64,000 nucleotides of DNA from Actinoplanes italicus (lineage in GTDB: Bacteria > Actinomycetota > Actinomycetes > Mycobacteriales > Micromonosporaceae): the NCBI RefSeq assembly GCF_003001815.1, contig NZ_PVMZ01000005.1, positions 471,875 through 535,874 on the forward strand. Reading direction: 5' to 3'. How positions within the stretch are numbered: the stretch's first letter is position 1; every line of letters begins with the position of its first letter. The notes below the pieces were generated by a model. The model had not been told where the DNA came from and did no database searches. It saw nothing but the letters and a program-made list of their open reading frames with translations. A program made the translations under genes and the position numbers. This document shows positions 58,139-64,000 of the stretch, in pieces.

Positions 58139-58666
58139 TCAGGCGGTGGTCCACGCGCTGGGCGGATGCTCGTCGAACGGCAACCAGAGCGACGGCTGCG
58201 AGTCCGAGTCGTCAGGCCAGCGCAGCTGCACCACGGGGAACGGCGGCTGCTGGTAGTAGTCGATCGCCGCCCCGAACAGGCGCTCGTACCAGCTGCTGTG
58301 CACCGGCGCGAGGACGAGCTCCCGCCCCTCGACGATGCCGGAGAGCCGCAGGTCAGGCGTCAGTTCCAGCCCATCCCGAACCATCGCGCCCACCGTGTTG
58401 ACGATCTCCATGGCCTGCTGCTGCGGCACCCCGAGCAGACAGACCTCGACACTGCCGAAACTGTGCCAAAGACCTATGCTGTACGCCCAATCGGGCATCG
58501 TGAGCCCGGCGACGCCGGTGACGCCCCAGCCGTACTCACGGACCAGCTGCGCGTTACGGCGTTCCCGCGCCGGCCAGGACCGCTCAGGCGACCGCCACCA
58601 CCGCCGGGGCCCGCCGTCCCCGTCACAGATCAGGCAGTGGCATTCACGCTGAGAGAGGTCACGCAC
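58139..58666 (-). CDS. DUF4262 domain protein
   Basis: 175 residues from the only reasonable start, GTG at 58666. The N-terminus has RECHCLICDGDGG, a CxxC pair. ARERRNAQLVREYGWGVTGV, DWAYSIGLWHSFGSVEVCLL and HSSWYERLFGAAIDYYQQPP follow DUF4262. Its function is unknown. It is convergent with the GNAT gene with six bases between stops. Confidence 0.82.
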   Translation of the reverse strand: MRDLSQRECHCLICDGDGGPRRWWRSPERSWPARERRNAQLVREYGWGVTGVAGLTMPDWAYSIGLWHSFGSVEVCLLGVPQQQAMEIVNTVGAMVRDGLELTPDLRLSGIVEGRELVLAPVHSSWYERLFGAAIDYYQQPPFPVVQLRWPDDSDSQPSLWLPFDEHPPSAWTTA

Positions 58667-58726
58667 CGGCAGATCGTAGACGCACCATGGGGTCCACGCC
58701 GGCAGGCAGGAGGTTAGGGTGCTTCG

Positions 58727-59257
58727 GTGCCCGCCGACGAGCCCGCCCGCGCCCGGCGCCCCGCATCGGTGACGGCCGCCTTCCGGTGCCAGGTCGCAAT
58801 CGCGTTGCTGCTGGTCGTCGTGGCCGTGGTGAACGCGGTCGACACGGTCCTGACGAGGCGGGTCCACGGGGATCCGCTGGCCGGCTCGTTCGACGATGTC
58901 GTCCTGTACCTGGTCCTCGCCGCCTGGCTCGGGTTCGCGGCGCCCGGCCTGCGCCGGGGCCGCCGCCCGGCGTACTGGCTGAGTCTTTCCGGTCTGCTGT
59001 TGCCGTTGGCGGCCTTGGCGTCCGAATTCGCCTTCGGCACGTCGACCCACCATTTCGCCGTCTACATCGGACCGGTCGGCGACGAAGACCTGGTGGTGCT
59101 GGCGAATACCTGGTCGACCGTGACCTCAGCGGTGACCGGGCTGGGAGGCGTGGCGATCCTGGCCCTGATGCCGGCGGCCGTCGCCCTCCTGCTGACGGGA
59201 TCCGCTCGCGGCTTCTTCCTCCGGGCGTCACCGGGAACCGTGCAACGGGATGCGTAA
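58727..59257 (+). CDS. Four-helix membrane protein, unknown function
   Basis: 176 residues from a GTG. Hydrophobic segments occur at about 23-40, 59-75, 83-102 and 138-158 (for example VAIALLLVVVAVVNAVDTVL, LSLSGLLLPLAALASEFAFG). No motif beyond these is recognised. AGGAGG lies 13 bases before the start. It ends 10 bp before the ThuA-like gene on the same strand, so the pair may be an operon. Confidence 0.7.
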   Translation: MPADEPARARRPASVTAAFRCQVAIALLLVVVAVVNAVDTVLTRRVHGDPLAGSFDDVVLYLVLAAWLGFAAPGLRRGRRPAYWLSLSGLLLPLAALASEFAFGTSTHHFAVYIGPVGDEDLVVLANTWSTVTSAVTGLGGVAILALMPAAVALLLTGSARGFFLRASPGTVQRDA

Positions 59258-59267
59258 GGTTGCGGCG

Positions 59268-59912
59268 ATGAGAGCGCTCATGGTGCGCGGCGGCTGGGAG
59301 GGTCACGAGCCGGTGGCCTGTACCGAACTGTTCCGCGATCTGCTGACGGACAACGGCTTCGAGGTGACCACGTCGGAGACGCTCGACGTCTACACCGACC
59401 GGGAACTCCTCGCCGCGACGGATCTGATCATCCAGTGCTGGACCGGTGGGCGGTTCACCGCCGAGCAGGAGAAAGGCCTGGTCGCGCGGGTGCGGGACGG
59501 CGCCGGGTTCGCCGGGTGGCACGGCGGGATTCTGGCTACCGGGTACGACGCCTCGAGCTACCAGTTCATGATCGGCGGCCGGTTCCTGTGCCATCCGGGC
59601 GGGTTCGTCGACCACACCGTCGACATCACCGGGGATCACCCGATCGTCGCCGGGCTGGACAGTTTCGCGGTGCACACCGAGCAGTACTACTGCCATGTCG
59701 ATCCGTCGCTCGACGTGCTGGCCACCACGACGTTCGCCGGACATCCGGACGAGCCGGGGACAGCCGGTGTGGTCATGCCGGTGGTGTGGGTGCGGCGGTT
59801 CGGTGCCGGGCGGGTGTTCGTGTCCACGCTCGGTCACTCCCCCGCCGACCTGCTCGTCCCGCAGACCCGCACGCTCACCGGCCGCGGCCTGCTCTGGGCG
59901 GCCGGTCACTGA
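59268..59912 (+). CDS. ThuA-like domain protein
   Basis: 214 residues. MRALMVRGGWEGHEPVACTE, LDVYTDRELLAATDLIIQCW, GAGFAGWHGGILATGYDAS and FMIGGRFLCHPGGFVDHTVD match the ThuA (trehalose-utilisation) domain, a class I glutamine amidotransferase-like fold. It likely acts on a sugar or sugar derivative; the reaction is not known. ATG at 59268 follows AAGG; ATG at 59250 inside the previous gene is an alternative. Confidence 0.9.
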   Translation: MRALMVRGGWEGHEPVACTELFRDLLTDNGFEVTTSETLDVYTDRELLAATDLIIQCWTGGRFTAEQEKGLVARVRDGAGFAGWHGGILATGYDASSYQFMIGGRFLCHPGGFVDHTVDITGDHPIVAGLDSFAVHTEQYYCHVDPSLDVLATTTFAGHPDEPGTAGVVMPVVWVRRFGAGRVFVSTLGHSPADLLVPQTRTLTGRGLLWAAGH

Positions 59913-59923
59913 CAGGCCGTCCG

Positions 59924-60766
59924 TCAGGCCGGTCCACCGAACCTCGCGACGTAGTGCCAGACCCGCTTGAGGTCCTGCGGTTCGTATCGGCCGGTGCGGA
60001 CCGCCTCACCGATGATCCGCGGGGTGAGCTCGCCACCGACCGCGATCGCGGCACCGAGCTCGACGAACTCCGGCCCTCGATACTCGGGATGGCGGCGCAG
60101 CTCGGCCACCGGTAGGCGGAGACCCGGATGCCACTCGACCGGGCACGGCAGGCGGTGGGCCAGCGTCTCCACCTCGGTACCCCGGTAGCTGGGGTCGAGC
60201 ACCAGCGCCTCGACGTCACGGTCCAGACGTACCGGACCATGCACGTGCGCCTCGACGTAGTCGTCCAGCATGTCCTGCTCGTCGGCGAGGGCCAGGCCGA
60301 TCAGCGACATCCGCCCGGCCACGGCGAACGCCGACGGCTGCAGGTAGCTGTCCGGGTAGCAGAACGTGGACCGGGCGACGGCGCCGGCGGTCAGTCGCAG
60401 GTGGGCCGACCCGAACCGGGGAGCGCCGCCGACCGGCCGGAGCCGGAAGTTCAGGGCACCGTAGACGGGTCGCAGGTGGGGTGGTGCCTCGTCGTAGCAG
60501 CCACCGAAGATGCGCTGTTCCCACACCCAGCGATCGCCGCCGGGGAAGGCGGTCAGCCCGCCGTTGCCGGTGCCGGTCACGAACTGGGACAGATAGATCC
60601 CGCCGTCGCCCAGTTCACGCAGCAGGTGCCGTCCCGCGTTGATCCGGTCGGGGTGGAAGTTGAGCGTCACCCGCAGTGAGGGGTGCACCGGCGGCCCGTC
60701 CGACAGGTCGGCGACATGCCGCAGTGCCCGCGCGCCGTACGAGTGCAGCTCGTCCCGCAGATCCAT
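59924..60766 (-). CDS. DUF3626 family protein
   Basis: 280 residues. SLRVTLNFHPDRINAGRHLL, GIYLSQFVTGTGNGGLTAFP, RPVYGALNFRLRPVGGAPRF and GSAHLRLTAGAVARSTFCYP are DUF3626 blocks, with conserved His and Tyr. Function unknown. It is convergent with the ThuA-like gene. ATG at 60766 follows AGGA at good spacing; an ATG three codons earlier is possible. Confidence 0.88.
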   Translation of the reverse strand: MDLRDELHSYGARALRHVADLSDGPPVHPSLRVTLNFHPDRINAGRHLLRELGDGGIYLSQFVTGTGNGGLTAFPGGDRWVWEQRIFGGCYDEAPPHLRPVYGALNFRLRPVGGAPRFGSAHLRLTAGAVARSTFCYPDSYLQPSAFAVAGRMSLIGLALADEQDMLDDYVEAHVHGPVRLDRDVEALVLDPSYRGTEVETLAHRLPCPVEWHPGLRLPVAELRRHPEYRGPEFVELGAAIAVGGELTPRIIGEAVRTGRYEPQDLKRVWHYVARFGGPA

Positions 60767-60855
60767 GCGGAGCATCCTGCCGAAACCCGGATCAGCGACG
60801 AAACCGAGTTTCGTGCGTGTGCGGAATTGTCGTACCCGAGGGGCATGATGGCGGC

Positions 60856-61138
60856 GTGACATCGTCAGCTGGGGAACTCCTCGCCGACGAGCTGGCCGCG
60901 CTTCCGCTCACCGAGCAACTCATCCTGTTCCCCCCGTCGCTGACCCCGAAAGGCAGGCCGTGGTCCCGCTCACCGAGCCCCTCACCGATTTCCCGCTACC
61001 GGCTTCCGGCGGCTCCCGCGCCGTCGTGGTTCGACTTCCCTTCTCCGGTACGCCTGACGAGCGTTCGACGGCTTCGCCCGACGACACCGTTCCCGGCTCC
61101 CGGCCATCCCACCCGGCCGAGACCGTCCCTCAGCCGTA
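60856..61138 (+). pseudogene. Short ORF with an apparent frameshift
   Basis: A GTG opens MTSSAGELLADELAALPLTE and QLILFPPSLTPKGR; then this frame becomes a low-complexity PRSPSP reading, while a second frame from about 60955 reads VVPLTEPLTDFPLPASGGSR and AVVVRLPFSGTPDE to a TAG at 61138. Both parts look like one short protein with a one-base slip. Also possible are two unrelated chance frames. It is divergent from the DUF3626 gene. From 61139 to 61258 I see nothing. Confidence 0.35.
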
Positions 61139-61258
61139 GCTACACGACCTTCTGTGGCTTGGGATGACAGCGCGGCAGCGCCGGCCCGGTGGACCGAGTC
61201 CGGGCAGCAGCCGGCCGGGCCGTCCGCATCCTCACCGCAGCCGCGGTGTGAGGCCGGC

Positions 61259-61627
61259 CTAGGCTGGTTGACGACCGGCTCCCGGCCGGGGCACTTCGAA
61301 GATCGACAGCAGGCCGGTGATCTCCAGGACCTGGAAGACGACGGTGCTCACGGCTACGACGGTGAGCCGCGAACCCGCGGCCTCGGCCTCCTGGCGGCTC
61401 TCGATCAGAGCGCGTAAGCCGCCGGAGTCGAGAAATTCCAGATCCCCGGCGTCGAGGCCGATCGGCCGGCCGGGATGGCTCCGGACCGCCTGAGTGACCG
61501 CGTCGGAGAGTTTCGGCGCCTCGTCGGAGTCGAGTTCGCCGACGAGCGTCAGTCGGATCGCGTCGCCCGTCTCGTCGACGTCGATCCGCAGGCGGGAGGC
61601 GGAGGTGAACAGGTGGTCGGGAATCAA
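61259..61627 (-). CDS. STAS domain protein (anti-sigma antagonist)
   Basis: 122 residues from a TTG. DAIRLTLVGELDSDEAPKLS, GLDAGDLEFLDSGGLRALIE and VVFQVLEITGLLSIFEV are STAS motifs. The phospho-acceptor serine is in FLDSGG, the canonical D-S-x-G context, so it can probably be phosphorylated by a serine kinase and act as an anti-anti-sigma factor. It lies 123 bp beyond the stop of the SigB-STAS gene, same strand, and may act in the same stress pathway. A kinase is not visible. Confidence 0.88.
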   Translation of the reverse strand: MIPDHLFTSASRLRIDVDETGDAIRLTLVGELDSDEAPKLSDAVTQAVRSHPGRPIGLDAGDLEFLDSGGLRALIESRQEAEAAGSRLTVVAVSTVVFQVLEITGLLSIFEVPRPGAGRQPA

Positions 61628-61750
61628 CGAAACGCCCCAAGGGTCGCAGCCGAGTTTCCCTCACTGTTGAAGGTGTCCCGGCAACCATAGTCCCCGTTCA
61701 TCGCGCCGCATGACGGCCATGCTGATCCGATGCTCCGCCGGCGGGTCGCC

Positions 61751-62884
61751 TCAGGCCAGCATCGGTGACAGCCCGGAGACGGCGGCGACCCGCCGCATGA
61801 CGGGGGTCAGCCCGGTCACCACCACCGTCAGGTCACGGGCCCGGGCCGCCTCGTAGACGCCGAGCAGCACCCGGATCCCCGCGGCGTCGACCAGCGGCAC
61901 CCGGCTGAGCTCGAGTGTGACGTGGCGGCCGGCGGGCTGCCTGCGGATCAGGGCGAGCAGGGCGTCGCGTAGCTCCGCGGCGTTGTCGCGATCGACCTCC
62001 CCGGACACGGTGATCTCGAGCCCGCCGGTCGGCAGCATGCGTGGCGCCATCTCGAACGGGCCGTCGGCGGTGTCGGGGCCGCCGGGCCAGCGCGGCTCCT
62101 GGTCGGTGAGCAGGCCGGCGCGCAGCCAGGCCAGCACCCGGGCCAGCACGCGCGACACCTGCATCTGCGAGATGCCGAGGTCGTCGGCGATGGCGGACTG
62201 GGTCCGGCCACCGTAGAAGACGGAGACGACGACGTGCCGTTCCCGGTCCGGCAGGCGGGCGATCAGCTCGGCGACGGTGAGCCGGTCCGCGGTCTTCTCC
62301 AGCGCGGCGTCCACATCACCGAACAGCTCGGCGTACTCGACCGAGCCGTCGCCGACCGGCATGTTGAGCGAGGACGGCCGGTAACCGGCGGCGCACAGCC
62401 GGGCCTTCGCGACGTCAGCCGGTTCGATCCCGCAGGCCCGCGCCACCTCACGGTCGTCGGGCCGTCGTCCCAGCTCGCGGGTCAGCACGGCCTCGTTCTG
62501 GTTGACCTCCAGCGCGAGCTCCTGCAGGCGGCGTGGGACGTGCACGCCCCACGTGTGGTCGCGCAGGTAGCGCTTGAGCTCGCCGACGACGGTGTTGATC
62601 GCGTACGCCGTGAACGAGCCGCGCTCCGGGTCGTACCGGTCGACGGCCTTGACCAGGCCCATCCGGGCCACCTGTTCGAGGTCGGCCAGGGGTTCGGAGG
62701 TCCGCCGGAAACGCCTGGCGAGGCGATCGGCCAGCGGCAACGCGACGGCCACCATCTCGTCGCGCAGCCGCCGGGCGCGCGCGGCATCCGCCACCGCGTG
62801 TTCGCGGGCGTAGTCCTCGGCCGTCTCGTCGAGATCGGCCCTCTCGTCGAATCGCTGCGGGGCTTCCCATTGTCCGACAGACAT
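61751..62884 (-). CDS. SigB/SigF-type sigma factor fused to a STAS domain
   Basis: 377 residues. Sigma-70 regions: region 2 (about 40-110) ALPLADRLARRFRRTSEPLA, DLEQVARMGLVKAVDRYDPE, GSFTAYAINTVVGELKRYLR; region 3 (115-185) VPRRLQELALEVNQNEAVLT; region 4 (195-255) LPDRERHVVVSVFYGGRTQS, AIADDLGISQMQVSRVLARV. Residues 285-377 are a STAS domain: GGLEITVSGEVDRDNAAELR, HVTLELSRVPLVDAAGIRVL, with D-A-A-G in place of D-S-x-G. A typical SigB protein ends near residue 265, so the STAS part is an added module. ATG at 62884 chosen; GTG at 62896 possible. Confidence 0.93.
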   Translation of the reverse strand: MSVGQWEAPQRFDERADLDETAEDYAREHAVADAARARRLRDEMVAVALPLADRLARRFRRTSEPLADLEQVARMGLVKAVDRYDPERGSFTAYAINTVVGELKRYLRDHTWGVHVPRRLQELALEVNQNEAVLTRELGRRPDDREVARACGIEPADVAKARLCAAGYRPSSLNMPVGDGSVEYAELFGDVDAALEKTADRLTVAELIARLPDRERHVVVSVFYGGRTQSAIADDLGISQMQVSRVLARVLAWLRAGLLTDQEPRWPGGPDTADGPFEMAPRMLPTGGLEITVSGEVDRDNAAELRDALLALIRRQPAGRHVTLELSRVPLVDAAGIRVLLGVYEAARARDLTVVVTGLTPVMRRVAAVSGLSPMLA

Positions 62885-63007
62885 CCCAACCGCCACCTCG
62901 CGTCGTTCCCGGCCCCGTCCGGGCTCCTACTTTCCGGCCGTGAACGGCGCAGACAGCGCCTCGTCGATCTGTCACCCCGGGGTCTTCCAGGTGATCGCCG
63001 GGCCGAC

Positions 63008-63032
63008 GCTTGATCGCCCGCAACGGGGGTAG
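63008..63032 (+). promoter_or_regulatory. Possible SigB-type promoter of glgX
   Basis: GCTT (63008-63011), a 15-bp spacer and GGGTAG (63027-63032) resemble the actinobacterial SigB/SigF promoter (GTTT, 14-16 bp, GGGTAT). It is 34 bp upstream of the glgX ATG, and a SigB-type gene is next door and divergent. Confidence 0.35.
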
Positions 63033-63066
63033 TCATCGGCCCTCGACTGGAGGGGGCAGGTGGGAA

Positions 63067-64000
63067 ATGCTGGTCTGGCCTGGGAATCCGTACCCGCTGG
63101 GTGCGACTTTCGACGGTGGTGGCACGAACTTCGCGGTGTTCTCGGAGATCGCCGAGCGGGTGGAGTTGTGCCTGTTCGACGACGACGGCCGGGAGACGCG
63201 GGTCGACCTGCCGGAGCGGGAGGCGCTGGTCTGGCACGGCTATCTGCCGCGGGTGGTGCCGGGCCAGCGGTACGGCTACCGGGTGCACGGTCCGTACGAC
63301 CCGTCGCGCGGTCTGCGGTGCAACCCGTCGAAACTGCTGCTCGACCCGTACGCGAAGGCCATCGACGGCGACTACCGCTGGGATCAGGCGCTGTTCGCGT
63401 ACGGCTTCGACGACCCGGATTCACGCAACGACGACGACTCGGCGCCGTTCACACCCCGCTCGGTGGTGATCAACCCGTATTTCGACTGGGGCAACGACCG
63501 GCCGCTGCGTAAGCCGTTCCATCAGACGGTGATCTACGAGGCGCACGTCAAGGGCATGACGATCCAGCACCCCGGCATCCCGGAGGACGTGCGCGGCACC
63601 TACTCGGGCCTCGCGCACCCGGTGATGATCAAGCACTTGCAGCGTGTCGGGGTGACGGCGGTCGAGCTGATGCCGGTGCACCAGTTCGTCCACGACAACG
63701 GCGGAGCCAACTACTGGGGTTACAACACGATCGGGTTCTTCGCCCCGCACAACGGCTACTCCTCGTTCGGCTGCCGTGGCGGTCAGGTGCAGGAGTTCAA
63801 GGCCATGGTCAAAACGCTGCACCAGGCCGGCATCGAGGTGATCCTCGACGTGGTCTACAACCACACCGCGGAGGGCAATCACCTGGGCCCGACGCTGTCC
63901 TTCAAGGGGATCGACAATCCGGCGTACTACCGCCTCGTCGACGAGGACAAGCGGTATTACTACGACACGACCGGTACCGGGAACAGTTTGAATGTGCGGC
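63067..64000 (+). CDS. glgX: Glycogen debranching enzyme GlgX (partial, N-terminal part)
   Basis: The first 311 codons are in the window; the gene runs off the right edge. It begins [20 protein letters not shown], the usual GlgX/TreX start. A CBM48 domain covers residues 10-105, followed by the GH13 barrel: [35 protein letters not shown], and conserved region [19 protein letters not shown] near residue 258. The enzyme cleaves alpha-1,6 links in limit glycogen. TTTCGAC-type context and GGAGGGGG lie 12-20 bp upstream of the ATG. It is divergent from the SigB-STAS gene, which may control it. Confidence 0.96.
   Translation, partial: MLVWPGNPYPLGATFDGGGTNFAVFSEIAERVELCLFDDDGRETRVDLPEREALVWHGYLPRVVPGQRYGYRVHGPYDPSRGLRCNPSKLLLDPYAKAIDGDYRWDQALFAYGFDDPDSRNDDDSAPFTPRSVVINPYFDWGNDRPLRKPFHQTVIYEAHVKGMTIQHPGIPEDVRGTYSGLAHPVMIKHLQRVGVTAVELMPVHQFVHDNGGANYWGYNTIGFFAPHNGYSSFGCRGGQVQEFKAMVKTLHQAGIEVILDVVYNHTAEGNHLGPTLSFKGIDNPAYYRLVDEDKRYYYDTTGTGNSLNVR

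Noticed and set aside
1..64000. tRNA, rRNA, insertion sequence or prophage genes
   Set aside because: I looked for tRNA-like T-loop text, transposase DDE/integrase motifs and long terminal inverted repeats by eye and found none; a covariance search would be decisive.

Overview
The window is high-GC actinobacterial chromosomal DNA, most like a member of the Micromonosporaceae such as Actinoplanes. Grounds: GC-rich codon third positions, many GTG starts, four-base ATGA stop/start overlaps, mycothiol-dependent (DinB-like) enzymes, a SigE-type ECF sigma factor, a SigB-type sigma factor with STAS proteins, a chemoreceptor with a CheW protein (zoosporic motility), and lectin-tailed secreted hydrolases. 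I see no tRNA, rRNA, CRISPR, insertion sequence or phage gene. The genus is inferred; no marker gene fixes it.

Region by region. 1-7.6 kb: end of a sugar ABC ATPase with its ROK regulator, a GlxA-type regulator divergent from a quinone oxidoreductase, an HxlR-controlled operon (AhpD-like protein, PhzF-like protein, P-loop kinase), and a scar where one deletion appears to have fused the remains of a divergent reductase/HxlR pair. 7.7-16.1 kb: ECF sigma and membrane anti-sigma candidate, methyltransferase, FMN reductase, glyoxalase-like protein, an ArsR-SRPBCC-DinB operon, SDR with XRE regulator, inositol-phosphatase-like protein. 16.2-20.1 kb: cytoplasmic chemoreceptor with four PAS domains at an exact 366-bp period, translationally coupled to a protein of three fused CheW domains. 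20.1-29.2 kb: DUF1996 protein, HAD phosphatase, RCC1-repeat protein, a kinase-like protein, YiaA/B protein, DUF4375 protein, prfC, and an SPFH / ribbon-helix-helix / GPP34 cluster. 29.4-36.6 kb: two secreted hydrolases with ricin-type lectin tails (protease; glycoside hydrolase) around an HxlR/aldo-keto reductase pair, then a DUF885 protein. 36.6-39.5 kb: MFS transporter, decayed fragments, small proteins, a STAS protein.

39.6-48.9 kb is the most distinctive block: a compact type VII (WXG100) secretion-like locus. One transcript appears to run from a WXG100 protein through a strong hairpin into a 1,456-residue three-domain FtsK/SpoIIIE ATPase, a second WXG100-like protein, a coiled-coil membrane protein and two uncharacterised proteins; a LysM membrane protein is divergent. 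EccB, EccD, EccE and mycosin are absent from the window.

49.2-63.0 kb: small secreted and cytoplasmic proteins, a non-coding 61-bp tandem repeat array between two hairpins (50.3-50.7 kb), GrpB, MFS exporter, GGDEF-EAL protein, a HEAT / small ORF / ATPase operon, a frameshifted pseudogene, ThuA-like and DUF3626 proteins, a STAS protein, and a SigB-type sigma factor fused to its own C-terminal STAS domain. The window ends inside glgX, whose promoter region carries a possible SigB-type element.
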